Assembly: GCF_040954835.1 (NCBI RefSeq)
Contig: NC_090698.1
Span: 52,586,284 to 52,650,283, forward strand
DNA length: 64,000 nt
Reading direction: 5' to 3'
Origin: Lepisosteus oculatus
Taxonomy: Eukaryota; Chordata; Actinopteri; Semionotiformes; Lepisosteidae
In this document: positions 38,776 to 52,900 of the stretch, in pieces
How positions within the stretch are numbered: position 1 is the stretch's first letter
Layout of the letters: every line of letters starts with the position of its first letter
Position numbers and translations under genes: made by a program
The notes under the pieces: generated by a model
What the model saw: the letters and a program-made list of their open reading frames with translations, nothing else
What the model was told of the DNA's origin: nothing
Database searches by the model: none

Positions 38776-38813
38776 GTATGGGAATGCAATGAGAAGCCAT
38801 TGCATTCCCATAC
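38776..38813. repeat. Perfect 16-bp hairpin in LOX 3' UTR
   Basis: 38776-38791 is the exact reverse complement of 38798-38813, with a 6-nt loop (AGAAGC). The hairpin sits just before a repeat-derived tail GCACTTTGAGAAGCC...GGTGCTATATGAAATAAG; the words GGAATGCAA and GAGAAGCCA occur both in the hairpin and in this tail. Confidence 0.9.
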
Positions 38814-38895
38814 GGAATGCAAGCACTTTGAGAAGCCACCTTTAAAGGTGCTATATGAAATAAGTTTATTATTATTATTATTATTATTATTATAA
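38814..38895 (+). repeat. LINE/SINE-like 3' tail and (TTA)n microsatellite
   Basis: AAGCACTTTGAGAAGCC and GGTGCTATATGAAATAAG resemble the 3' tail shared by many fish retroposons (..GCGCTTTGAG..GCTATATAAA..), followed by about nine TTA units. Confidence 0.6.
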
Positions 38896-40099
38896 TGATA
38901 AAACCATTTCTCATTCAAAACAAAAAAATAAAAATACTTCTTGATAGCACTACATTGCTATAGAAATACAAATTTTACAATATTACTGCATATTGCCATG
39001 GACATCCCTCTTTCCATTTTTAAATACTACAACAACTAGCATTCCAACAGTAACCCAAATCTAAAATCATGTTTGTGATACTCCTATTTGGAATATCATT
39101 CACATGGCATGGAATACCTATTCAGAATACAAACTGGAATCCTACTTGCATGCAAATGCAGTAAACTACAGTGTCATATTTCTTACAAACTATCAAACTC
39201 AGTGTATAAATCAATGCATATTTACAATAGCTTAATGTGACTTTAAATGTTTCACAGGGATAGAAAAAGGTGAAGTGGCTCAAATACAATCAAAATACAG
39301 TACTAAAGGATCTTGAATTTACTAAATGGAGACAAAATTACTGTATGCAAATATCTCCAAACATAAAATTGTTTTTTATGCAAATAATGAAAGCTAAAAA
39401 TGTCTAGAACGTTTCACAATTTGTGCATTTCTTGTCTTTTCAAGTTAAGCTGCCTTAAACTGTCTGTCTAGTCTGACAGCCTTATTCTTTTTTTCTTATT
39501 TTGGCATGCATGGTCAATATTTATTTATAACTTATCTAATTTCCTATTCAGTGGGGCACAAAACCACTTAAATAGTGCTATATGACCACTTTACTTTTGA
39601 TCTGAAGCTGCAAGCAGCAATAATGCTTTGTTCAGCACAATTCTAATCCTTTTAAACATGAACTGCCAGTACATAATGTATGAAAAGACATAAAATACTA
39701 TTAGAAGTTCTATTAGAAAAAAATGTAACACAATAAGAGCACCAACAATTTCAATACAGTATTTGCTTCCAAGAAGGTGCTTTGTAGTGTGTAGTGTGAA
39801 CACACACAAGAAATTACTTGGAGTCTTATAAAATTTCAAAACTCACTATTGAATAGAAACTGGTGCTGATTATAATGCAGAATATTTGGCTCTTGTAAAT
39901 TGTGTGTAGAGCTGATGCTGTACATACCAATAATTTAATTCCACTAAATGATGGGGCTTTAAAATAATTTCTCATTTGCATGTGAAGTTATCGAATATTT
40001 TAATATTTTCGCATTGCTTTTAACACTTGATGTATGAACTTTACAAATAGTAAGCTTTGTACTTAGTTGCACTAGTATTACAATACATTCCTTTATCTC

Positions 40100-40121
40100 C
40101 TAATAAAAATACTTGAATAAA
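40100..40121 (+). terminator. LOX polyadenylation signals
   Basis: Two overlapping-range AATAAA hexamers (40102-40107, 40116-40121), followed by T-rich sequence at 40124 onward (GTTTTAAACTTTC). Confidence 0.5.
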
Positions 40122-40289
40122 CTGTTTTAAACTTTCAGTTGACTTTCTCATTTCTAATGGACATAAATGTCTCATGTCAAAAGACATCAAAAGCAATTCA
40201 GACTCATTTTAATCTCTCAATGAACAAGATTTGCATTGTATATGTAGATTATCTGTCACAATGAAAACATGTTTGAGTAGAATTTCTGG

Positions 40290-40733
40290 TTTATTAAACA
40301 AAGAGGATCAATGTGAAAAATTCATTCACAACTCTCATTTAATCTGCATTAGCTACACACTCACTAACATCAGGCTGGCAACTTCTGTGACTGAAAAAAG
40401 CAATTAAAACAAAGTAACTGAATAAATTATTTGAGGAGATTTTTTATTTAACAGATTAACCGATTCAAATCTCACACTGAAAAAAATTACAGTAGTAGTA
40501 CAATTTACAAACTGAACAGGAAAAAACTGGAATGATTTATAAATGGTATATGAATCAGCAGAACTCTATCTTAAATCTTTGTACAGATCAATTCAAATGG
40601 GCATTTGTTTCCCAGCTGTAAATAAAATAACACCAGACATGAATAAATACTGAGAAAACAAAAAGCATGGTACTGAAAACTGGTCATAGGAAACAGTTTA
40701 TTTTAAGCAGTCAAAACTAAGTCTTCATGAAAA
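40290..40733 (-). other. SRFBP1: SRFBP1 3' UTR and convergent spacer
   Basis: Downstream of the SRFBP1 stop on the minus strand. AATAAA signals on that strand lie at 40697-40702 (very close to the stop), 40443-40448 and 40290-40295. The gene converges with LOX, leaving a few hundred bases or less between the two transcripts. Confidence 0.45.
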
Positions 40734-40918
40734 TCAGTCGTCAAACTTAATCTTTTTCCCCTGGAAAGCCATTATCTGGGCCTGCTGTTCTTTGCGTCTC
40801 CTGCTGGCCTCCCAGGATGGGTGGAGAGACTGCTGTGTTTGCTGAGCTGGACTGGGAAACCTCCCAGTGGAAAGGTGAGCCTTATGCTTCTGAAACTGTG
40901 GTTTGTTTTTCACCGTGG
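40734..40918 (-). CDS. SRFBP1: SRFBP1 last coding exon
   Basis: 185 bp, acceptor TACCAGCAG. Encodes [15 protein letters not shown]... and the conserved end [27 protein letters not shown], then TGA. Confidence 0.93.
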
Positions 40919-43900
40919 CTGCTGGTAACGAGAAAGAAATTAACTGAAGTGAAGTGGAGAACAAACCAAATTTTGCAATACGTACACAAATCATTAAATA
41001 AAAATAGAAAATCCAATAAGATTCTTAAGCAAATACCTTTCAATAATCTGTTACTTTACCCATAAAGATGATTATAATACCTTCTTCTGAAAATGCTTCA
41101 AGAAACTCAATTTACTTCAACACATCAGACCTACTTTAGTGAATCCAAGAAATTCTATACTGAGAGAAAACAGCAACAAATGCTATTGGTTACAACACAT
41201 TTTACAACACATATACCTCTTGTATAATTTTAAAGCTTTAGCGAAACAATCTGTCAGGGAGTTTTTGAAATGGTGACAGTTAAAGATTAATGGATCTTGG
41301 CAATGAGTTTAACAGACATGGCTCTATCTCCCATTCTGTTGAGCCTGTTCTCCTGCAGCCCTTAATCAGAAGATTGCAGATGATGAGTTGGACTTGTTAC
41401 CTAAGATCTGTAATAAGACAGCTATGCCTGAAGCTATACCCATTCAGCATCTTATGTGTAAGAAGGAGGAACTTAAAGTGTTTCCCTACATTTTACTTGG
41501 ACACAGGGGAAAGGAATTATTATTTGACACAGAGTACTTTTTGCTTTTTGAGACATGAAATTCTGGACATAAATAAATGTAGCACCTTTGAAAATACCCA
41601 GGAAGTTACAGTTACAGCAGAGGAGTCAAATCTTAAATCTTAATGAAATATAGACATATATAAATATTTCAGTATCAGATATCACAAAGGGTCTTAACCA
41701 AGCAAAGTAAAAAAAATGGATGCAGTGAAACTTTATGTGAACTCTGACAAGACCAAGTAATGTTGATTGGTTTTCCTGATCAACACCACAAATATGTAAA
41801 TTAGTTAACCTGACTCCCTGTAGATTTCAGAATAAGGTTCAAAATACTGTTGCTCATCTTGAAGGGCTTGGATGGTTTGGCTCCTACCTCAGTCAACTGT
41901 TAAACGCCCTGTATACCTACATGTCATTTGTGCTCTTGGAACTCTGGCCTTCTTTCACTTCTCAATTCTGTTTTTCCTGTGAACTGATCCTCCAACTCCC
42001 ACAAGTTTATTAGTTCTCGCATTGCTGGCAGCACTTTCATATTCTGTCTTAAAACTTACTTTTACACTCTAGCTTTTAACTGTTTTAATCTGTACATACT
42101 GGTCTTATTTGTTTTATTGTACAGCACCTTGAGATGATGTACCATGAAGGTGCTATATAAAATAAAGAATATTATTATCAGAGTGATGTAGGTTGAAGAA
42201 AGATGGTCTTGTGTTTCTAACATGCAATTCAAGTAATAACAGAGTCAAAAGTAACACCAAGGTTTCCTAGCGTCCATTAAAGGTTTGATTTTAGCACTGT
42301 CAACAATAACACTGAAATCAGCAATTTTGAGAGGTTGACGATGGGAGTGTACAAGCATAATCTCAGCTGTGTCAGTCTTTATATGACAACACTGTGTTTT
42401 TACTTTCTTTGTATTAATCAGCAGACATTAGATTCAGTTATATTCCACATTGATATATTGTGTATTATCTTAATTATTCAATAGAGAATCTTTATCTTGC
42501 TTTTCATTAAGGGAATGCTCGTCCAGTTATTCTCTTATCTAGACCAGAGTTATTTTATTTTTTAGCTCTATTTGGGGTTTAAACCTCACTCACACACAGA
42601 GCTCTGTTGGTTATTGGTGATATTACCTACCAAAATGCATTAAACTTAAAAGTCTTATACTGACCAATAATAACCATCAAATTCAAAGCAGTAGGCTTTT
42701 ATTTTTCCTTTTAAAATTATTAAGAATTTATTACTTTTTATCCTACTTAAAGTATACACTTGATAAAAGGATAAAAATCCTATTCGTTTCAGTTGTCTTG
42801 ATTACATCTTGAAGTTTTGGACTGAGATGCAGGCTAGATTGTTCTAACGTATCCATGATTTTCACAAGACCTTTATGCATATAGGGAGTGTCAAGACAAC
42901 AACATTTATCTCAGACTACTTATGCAGTAATTGTTTGTTTTGTTGCAGAGCCCACAATAAAATGACCATCTGTATCAAAGAGTGCATAATAGGAATATAC
43001 CTGTTGGTGTGGTCTCCGTTTTGTGCCTAGGCATTTTGTGGTAGCTTTTGTTATCTCTGAATCAGTGCTGCTGCTTTTTGTGGTTTTATAAAACACATTA
43101 TTTGGACTGAGACTCAGTTTTTTTTAGAGAGACCTGAAGGCTGGCAGCTGTTAGGAAATGCACTTTAGCAAATATAAAATTGAAACTTTTTTGCTGGCCA
43201 GATCATATGTTTTTGGACTGGGACACTAGGGCTAAAACCCCAGCCAGGACGCAAGTTTGACTTCTGAGCTTAAGGTTAGCCATCAACAGCACAGTATTTC
43301 CTAATGCTACGTATTATGATCCAAAGGCAAAAGTGACAACTTCTGACTTGAGAAGGAATTGGTAACCTTGAATAGTTATCAATCTGAGGTCCTAATGTAT
43401 CTAGCGATCTGTACAAGCAAGTCACTCATTGAGTAAATCTGTTCTAATAACAAGAGAGTGGATCTATTTTAATATTATAACATCAGTAGCGTGACTTATA
43501 ACAGTTACTTACTTTAGCTCAATTTGAAATTACAATTGCACTGTACCTCCTGATTTGTGATTTCTGAAAAGGGAACTCACCAGCAAAAAAAGGGGTGATG
43601 GCTAAGTGTACTTTCTTGTTTATCCAAATAATTACTTCTGTACTTGGTTTAAACAAATTGTTGAAGTTGCTATGTACAGTGGGTGTAGAAAGTACTGACC
43701 CACCTTGGACCTGACCCACATTTTGGGAGTTTAATTTTCGGCCACTCTTCCTTTCAAAATTGCTCCACCTGTTCCTGGCACAGATTTTCTATGGGATTTC
43801 TATAGGATTAGAAAAGAGTCTAGCCTTTGCTGGATCACCGTCACTCAAGCCACTCAAGGGTTGCTTTGACTTTGTGTTTGGGCTCATTGACATGTTGAAA

Positions 43901-46900
43901 TCTGAATCTCCATCCCAGTTTCAGATATTTTGCAGACTGCTCCAGGGTCTGCCTACACTTAGCTCCATCCATTCTGCCCTCTATATTGACAAGCATACCA
44001 GTCCCTGCTGATGAAAAGCAACCCCACAACATTATGCCACTGACATGCATTAATTGGGGATGATGTTTTGTGAGTGGTAAGCAGTGCTCCTTTTTCACCA
44101 AACATACTGCTTAGCTAAATAACTAACTTTTTGAGTCATCAGAAGGCATTTTTACATCATTTCAGACACTTCTACATGCCTTTTTGTATATTCAAGATAG
44201 GACTTCTGTGAGCTTTTTTCAAATATGACTTCCTCCTTGCCACTCTACCATGCTGCCCCGAGCAGAAGTACTGCTGACTTATTTTCGGTTTCTCCCATCT
44301 CAATTTTAGGTCTTTGAAGGTTGTTTTCTGCCTCTTGACTGCTTGTTTGACTAATGTCCTTCTTGCCCAGCTGCTGCGTTTTGCAGGATGACCTGGTTGT
44401 TGAAGATTCTGAGTAGTTCTATGTATCCTCCACTTTCTGATAACTGATTTAACAGTGTTCTATGGGATACTCATTGTCTTTGAAGTCTTTTTATATCCCT
44501 TAACTGACTTCTGTCTGTCCATAACTGTTCGTTAGTTCTTCCTGTCTTCATAGTCCTTTCTATGCAATGCTCAATAGTGGAAAATCACACAGACAGATGT
44601 GTTTAACCTTACAAAGGTGTGTTCAATCTGAGTATCAACTACACACAGGTTGATTCCAATAAACAAAGTGCAAATTCTGAAGGTTAGTGGTTGAGGCATA
44701 GCTTATTAAGGAGGGTTAATCCTAAGGGAGTGAATACTTTTAGGGTTTTTAACCAACTTATTTTTTAGCTCCAAACTTTTAAACATTGATATTGCAGAGG
44801 AGCTCAAAAGGGAAAAAAATATGTACTGTAAGTGTATTGAGCCTCCTGGTTGTAAAACAACAAAAGGTGGCAAAGTAGAATGGAGGTCACTACTTTCTAC
44901 ACCTATTTTTTTTTCGCAATTAGGAGATTGCAGATAATTCACAATGTTTTACAAAACAAAGTCAATTAAATCATACCTGTACTCTTGTATGCTTGAGAAT
45001 TTTCATGTGGGTTTCTGGAAAACAGAAGTCATTTTCTTAAACGGTGAGCCTTTTTAGCTTGCAAGCATAACATATCAAATCACATTACATTAAACAGTCA
45101 AAATAAAACACATGAATGAACTGGAAAATTATATAAAATGGTATATATATTCATTAACTGTTTATTTAATTCTAGTCAGGACCCCAGGCAGTTTTATGTT
45201 TTGACAGGTGTCGCTATTAAGGTCTGGTGCTCAGATTTTATATAATAACTTTCCATCATGAGTTAAAAACAAAATGAATAAAAAAGTGTTGCTGAATTAA
45301 GTCTATAACTTTAGAAATTACTCTAACTTTACAAATCGTTGAATTGTTTACTTACTGAGCATTTATTACTCTTATTACATATTGCTACATAAGAAAAATA
45401 CAAACACCTTAACAATAGCCAAAATATAGCTGCTAGTGGTATAGAGAGAAAACATGAACAATTTTGATGTTTTAGCAACTTACAATAGCTGTTTGTGGTG
45501 ACTATTAACACAGAATTTTAAAAAGAAACTGTATTTCTGTTAAGTACTAATGAAGATGAAAACTAAACAGAAAATACTAAACAAATATATATTTAGGAAT
45601 CCTGTCCACAACATTGCAAACAAATGTAGATAAATTTGGAACATTACTTCTCTTTCAAAGATTTTATCGTGTATATATCCATGATGCATTTGCTTGTTAT
45701 TGGACTTTTTTGGTCTTAACTTCACACTCAAATAACTTCATTACGGTTCATACCTCTTCCCGTGCTGTGGTCTAGATGCTTTTGATCCTGATAAGGTGCT
45801 ACAAAACACAGACTTCAGTTTCATCTGCTTTGAATTCTGCAGACCTTTCTTCTCATCTACAGACATGTGTGTTGCAGGACTGGCTTTTTTCAAAACATCC
45901 TCGGTAGCTTTCTTGACATCAAGATTCTTTTTTTCCTGCCTTGGGCCAAGGTGGTGGCTCTTTTTTTTCACTTTGTTGACTTTACCAATGAAAAAGCCAT
46001 CCCCATCTTCACTTCCACTGTCTTCAGAGTGGGATGACTGCTTGTAAAATCGTTCCTCCGTGCTGTCATCAAAGTATTCCTTCTCTTCGGCATCTGAATC
46101 ATCTAGCTCACTCTCTTCACTCACACTCTGAGATCCCTGTATTCTTATTTTGCCCTCTGTATTAGCTGGAGAAATGGCCTCTTTCGAGGTTGAAGTCTGT
46201 TGTCCTTTTTTAACAGCAGTAGTGGTCTGTAGGACATCTGGTGTAAGGGATTTTGTGGGAATCGTTTGCTGTACAAGAGGCTCTGAAGTTCTCTCGGGTT
46301 TAAACTTATCTTGATCATTTTCTGACTTTTGAACTTCTTTTTCTTTCTTTATTTCCTCATTGTTCATTTCAGCCAATTCAGCTGTACTGTCTTCTTCTTC
46401 AGTTGTGCTATGATCACTAGTTTTATTAATTGGCTTCTTGGTGTTTTTTTCAGAATTTGGTTTTTCTGGAGCCTTCTTGCTTTCAGAAGATTTTTGAATC
46501 CTCTCTTCCTTGAATGCCTTAATTGCAGCTTTGGAATAAAGGTGAAAAAGAATGAAGTGATTAGCAATAACAATTCTTAATTACAGACATAATTAATGTT
46601 TGAGTTACATGGTCAAAGTACAAGACATTTCTCTTGCCACAGTTGTCAACATTAAAGCTATAGAACTGCAAAAGCATCCTAGTCCTATTTTCCAAGATTG
46701 TTTGGATTATGTACAGTTCTCATCAGTTTACTTAGAAATTGTACTTATTTTTCATAGCTTCTCAATAAAAGTTATCTAAAACATCCAAGCCTTGGAAAAT
46801 TACCTGTCAAGTGTGCTCTACTTACAGGTTTATGAGATACAGTATCTGATACTACTTTAAGCGGCGAGTTTGTATAACTCAAATATACTTTAATACAATA

Positions 46901-49900
46901 AACAATCCAGATAAAGAATAAAAAATCCTTACACAAATAAAATAAATCCCAAAAGAAATAAAAGATTAAACAAAAACACAAAGCAAAAATTGACACCTCA
47001 ATAAAAATGTTATAATTATTTTTTAATAGAGAGAATTAACAATAATGCATCAGTAATGTTTTGCAGACTTGATCTATTACCTTTAATGTCTATAATTTTT
47101 TTGCTGATCAGTGGATGTGATGCAATTCGTGCAGTTGCTCTCTCTGCTGTTGTAGAGTTTGGCTATAATACAAGACAAGACATGTTAAAATATATAAATG
47201 TTTAATTGTATTTTTTAAACAGATTGGCTGAGACGATTGTATGCAATCATTTTACATTTTTCAGTCCCGACTTGCAATAATGAAAAAAAAAACACACATA
47301 AGTGTGCAGGAACCTTGATTTTCTCCCCATTCCCCTCCCCCTTTAAAGGCATGCCACGTATGCAAGCCGATCTCATGATGGAGTCTACTCATCCTATTGG
47401 TTAAGGCTCTACTTAATTCAGGAATTTCCTGAAGGGCACAGAAGTGAAGTCAGGACAAGGGCAAAACAAAGACAGCCTACTTGTTTTACTCTACAGACTG
47501 AAAGTGAGTTTTTTACAATAGCTGTTGTGTCGAGCTTAATGTTGACTAAATACCATTCATGACAGTATTACAGAATACTAGCATTATTTGAAAATTGCTT
47601 GCAGCTATCTTATTAACTATTCAAGAACAAAAAAGTAAATTACATATGCAGTAACAGTGAAAAGGGTCACAAGATTTATGCTTCAAGTTACTACAAATTA
47701 AAATGATTAAGATTAAAATGTATCACTGACAATATCATGTGCTAATTTCACCTACATATTTGACAGTAAACAGTATTTACTGCTTATTGGGGGTAATTCT
47801 CCAATACACACCTTTAAGAACAGAAACTTAAACAGCACATAACTGATAATAGATATAAAATTGTGGCTTAAACAAAGAAGGTAGGTACACACTGTTGGCA
47901 CTTTTTTATTATACAGTACTTTTGTGCACATTTTGATTAATGGTGTCTTATTGTTCCTAAGTGTGTCTATACTGCAAATATATTTTCATTAAATTTCATT
48001 ATATATATAAAAAATGACCATATTATGTCAACTTGAAATGGTTCGATTACAAATGAAACAGTGAAACAAATATGGACCAACAAAAATTATTTTTTGATCA
48101 CCCATCAAATTTAAGTGAGGTTATTTAATTTGGCAATCTTTCACTACATTAAAAGTGGGAAATATTTTTTAACTGTTGTGCCAGTATTCTGAAGAACCTT
48201 TAACAAAAAGCCACCACAGTACATGTTAAAAGAGAGCGAAACCTACACTTAGTTGTAAACCCAGCCATTACATACGCAAAGAGGCATGTGGCTTTCTGTA
48301 AAAGGACTTTTTTTCCAAGTGCTTTGCCAAGCAACTATGAGTAACACTAACACTGAAAAGCAATGAATATTTGTTCAAAGAGGCAATTGCTACATCACTG
48401 CAAAATCATTTTTTCAGACATGAATTATTTTTTACAAGTTATGGGCTCCCAAGTGTCTTGACTATTAAAAGCACTTGCTCAAGAGCGTTTGCTGAGCCCT
48501 GTAGTCCAGACATCACCAGTCTGTGCCTGGGCTACGTCATTAACCGACTGGGAAGAGGATTCCCAAGCAAGAACCAAAAACTGCCTAGATGCTGCCAGGG
48601 CTGGGTGGGCTTGAGTTGGCTTGGAAGTCTGCAGTGCTGCCAGTAAGAAATTGCTCCTGTACTGCTCCAGAATTTGATGCAAACTTTCCTGTAAATGCAT
48701 CGCTATTTAAAATAGAGACTGGCTTCATAACAGGTGTGGAGGAATAAAGTGTGCACGGTCCTTGTTTCAAATCGCCAGCTGATGCAAGGTTAGCAGCAGT
48801 CGTTGAGATTAATGACTGGAAATTCCAAATTGAGAGAATAAAGAAAACATGGCTAAAACACTGAAAACTATTTTTTGATCTTCAAGCTTTAACTCATTCA
48901 TCATGCATGACAACTAAAGTCTCCTACATTCTGACATTCAAGGTGACTAAGGTTGACAGACAAACAGCTCAAAAACTGAAAATAAATAATGCTATGTACA
49001 AAGTCTAACAATCATTATAATAATGCAATAATGAATTTACAACAGATTGGGGAAAAAAAGTGAAGAAAATCTACAACCATCAATTAAATTTAGATAGGCC
49101 AGGCTTAGGGAGCAAAATTGAAGTTTAGTCCTGATAGAGGGATGATACTCTTGACACTCATCAACAGTGATGAACAGCGCCATTACATCTTCAATCACCA
49201 AGTAGAAAGGACTATATATCATGCTGTTTGTTAGGCAATAAGCAGAGAAAATGTGTAAAAGACAGACAGAGTCTGCAATTCAGATTGCCATAACAGTTAT
49301 TGTTGTTCTGGTTCTGAATATCACGGAAAAGAAAGCTTTATCGGAAAAAAAAAGATCTCATTTAGCAATTATCACATTTAATAGGTATGTGTTTGCTTTA
49401 AGAGATACCCGTTTCAACATTTTGAAGGAGAGATTTAACCAACATTGAGTGGTTGGTGTAACCAATCTTTAACTTCAAGAGATGTAAGAAGTAAAAATGA
49501 ATAACAAAAATGTTTCATAAAACAATACACCTGTTATTTATTCCTGCAAACATCTGAAGAAGCCTCCACAGCCCACTTTTATTTTATTTTTTAGCATAGT
49601 ATAAATATATATATATTTTAGAAAATGTTTGTAATGAGTGTAAAGCACTATCCATTTGAGTACTCATAATCAGTAGGGGACAAAAGTATGCAATTTCGTG
49701 ACAGGTAAAATAAAAGCATCCCAGCTGAGCAATGAAAGAGTTCAACTTTACAATTGGAACAACCAGGGCTTATAAACTCCAGGGAAAACATACTGAAAAA
49801 TATTTTTAAATTAAATGTAATCACAGGTGTTTGGGCATTTAAATCTTCCAGATGGAAAAGTTAGTTAATGACACGTTTTAAAAAACAAACACGTGTGCAA

Positions 49901-52900
49901 AGTTTTAAATAAAGATAAACATAAATCTTTCATCTCTCTAACTGTCCATTTCCTAACCTGCAAGGGGAAAACTATTACAAGAATTCATTTTCTGGCTTAA
50001 GGCCTGAAATTACCATAGAAAAGGCTGAAAAATTAAAAGCCAAAAATAGTACTTCAGTCTGGCATGAAATAATTTGTCCAGCAGACCATTAAAATCACTT
50101 TACAGATTAACATTAAATGATACAGTTTAGGGTGAAAAAAACAACCGAAATACAATCCTATTTTTTTCTAGTTACACTGTTGTCTTCATATACAAAAATG
50201 CTTTCTTAAGGTACCATTCATTTAGCCAATTTGATCACCATTTCAAATTAAATAGCACGCATTACATAGCAGTCCTCTCAGGATCCTGGTTAGCCTCAAG
50301 AGTTTCAAAGTGACAAAGCTTGTTGTCACTACCCACACAGCCCAGGATGTTTTTGACAATTCCTGTCATAATGTGCTTTGCACTTTGTACTGTGTCGGCA
50401 CACGCTACAATCACATCTAGGCTCACGATAGAATACAGTCAACAAAAATTCTCAATTCCATTATTTGCACAAAACACAATCACACTAAAACCGAGGATAA
50501 TAAGTGAGTAAACCTGTAACATATACATAGATTTACACCCAAAACTCTCTATAACATTTCTTTAAATTGATCAATCATCTTTGTAGTGGGTAGGTTTTAA
50601 TGTTTTGTAGTACAAGAGCATTCACAAGCAACTTGACTTAGAGTTTCTATAATTTTCTAAAGAGTTTGTAAAACCACTATCTTTTTTGTGTGTGGGGGGG
50701 AGAATGCTGTACTAGCAATGTACACATATTTTGTGTTCAACTGGATATTATTCACAAAGTCACATAATCTACTGTGAGAAACTCCCTCAGGAATCTTGAA
50801 GACTGCTTTCCTTTGCAAATGATATCTGCCAACTAAGTGAGTGAACTACAGGTTTTCTCAGGATCTCAATGGTGCCTTACATTTTTCACAACCCCACATT
50901 AAGGCCTCTTAAAATAAATTCAACCCTTTCCCCTGCACACTTATTACCCTTGTGCACATCACTCATCATGTTGTCCTGAATACTGTCTTATCATACGTCA
51001 TGAATACATACCTGGATTCATCAAACACTGTATGATGAAAGAACTGAAAGAACTGTCTTTGGATTAAAATAATATGTTATCCAGAGGAAAGGCTTATCCT
51101 TTCTAAACTGCAGATTCCAGCTTGCAGACAAGGCAGCACTGAAACTGACAAGTGTCACTGTCCATTCTATGAGCAGTTTCTCCACATCAAAGACCCCCTC
51201 ACTCAAGATCAACGTGTGATTCACAACGAAGTGTGAATCAAAGTTTTTTTTAATCTATACATTTGTCAATTAATAAAAGTACACTGTCAGACATGTTAAT
51301 CAGTTTTTTACGTTCGTTCTGTGTAAATCAGCAGTCTGCAGTAAAACTGCAAGTCATAAATAATAAAATGGGATGTCCACATCTCACTTTCATTGTTGTG
51401 CAGAGGACCCATCTCATAAGCAACAATCTGTCTTTTGTTATGCATGTTTTTGATCTTAAATGCTGGTCAGCAATTTTCAAAAATAAAAAGGATAAATTAC
51501 AGAGTTTGCAAATTAAGTAGTTATAATCTTGATATAGCACTCAATGAAATGCCTTTTGATATAGTATGCATGTCCATTTTTAATGTTCTTTAATTATATC
51601 ACTTCATAGATTTGCACCAAATAACCAGATTTCTGATTGTATAAGTAACCTTTACTGTTCTAAGTTAATTTTACAGTTTCTTTACTGATCTTTACTGATG
51701 ACCTTATCTATAATTATGATGATTACAAAGATTAGTGCTTAAAAGAACACAAGGAGGATGGAACTACAGGTTAGGAGGCCCAAACAACACATGGTCAAGA
51801 AAAACTCAAGGGCCCATGTGCAAAGTCCAAAACTGTGAAGTGTATAAGGGGTTTGAAAAAATAAAAGCAGGGAACTAAAGTAAATTCCAGCATTCTTTTC
51901 TGTTTTGCATTGAATTTTCAGTACTCTTCTCTCCTCCCCACTAATAGCTGATGTGTGGTGGGCGTTCTGGCGCACTACGGCTGCCGTCGCATCATCCAGG
52001 TGGATGCTGCACATTGGTGGTGGTGGAGGGGAGTCCCCCATTACCGCTATATAAGTGTAAGCAATTATTATTATTCTCTCCAGTGGTGGCTTAGTGCTCA
52101 GAGCCAGCACCAGGGGAGAGGCTGAGTTAGATACCAAAGACTCTCTTGGCTCCCTGTAAAAAATAGACTCTTGCAACTTCCTGGGTGCCTGCAGGCTTAC
52201 AGGGATGTGCTACTCCTCCAACTGCAGAAACTCTTCTGCAAATTACTGCATAACTTGTAAATGGGTATAAAGGTCAGAGTGTTTGTGCTGCCTCATTATC
52301 CCTGTGTGTGTACTGGAGCTGGTATCATGTGCTGAGATGTAAAATCCTATTCAAAACCAGTAGGTAAATAATACAAATAAATAAAAATACTTAAAAAATA
52401 TCCCCATGTTAAATTACACTTGGGCCGAAGCAAGAAAGTTTACAAACGAATAAAGGCTGTGCAGAGGCTCCAGACTAATAGAAAACTCCAAGCTACTACA
52501 GGAATGAAGTATAAAAAGCACTCAAATAACTTATGGATGGATAGGATATTGATATAATAACCTGTTTGCTATGGCTAGGTACCTTGTCAAAGACATATGT
52601 AAAAGCAAATTTTATTTTCTGTTTTAAATGCACACCCTTAAAATTCTTTAAATTCAGTGAAAGGAAAGCGTATACCAATGTTACTGTATAGAGCCCCCTT
52701 TTAGGTCTTGGCTACAACACTCAATGGAATACTTTAAGGAATGGACAGGGCAGATTCAGACAGTTCAGAAAACATTTGATATTTCTTCTTATGCGACAAA
52801 TACAATTGTGCCAACATTTAAAAGCAACTCTATTTTTGAAAGTATGTAAACTTTCACATAACCACTTCAGACTTCCTAATTAGAGGCTACATATTTCTGA

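Larger units (their letters stand above)
38133..40130 (+). other. LOX: LOX 3' UTR
   Basis: About 2 kb after the stop. It contains a perfect hairpin (38776-38813), a LINE-like tail and a TTA microsatellite (38866-38892). Poly(A) signals AATAAA at 40102-40107 and 40116-40121 make a 3' end near 40130-40145 likely. The exact end is inferred. Confidence 0.6.

Noticed and set aside
41290-41643. 117-codon plus-strand open frame in an SRFBP1 intron
   Set aside because: No recognised motif and opposite to the host gene; could be an old repeat but nothing identifies it.
51739-52176. 145-codon minus-strand open frame
   Set aside because: Runs antisense across a common retroposon tail (GCTATATAAGTGTAAGC with ATT repeats).
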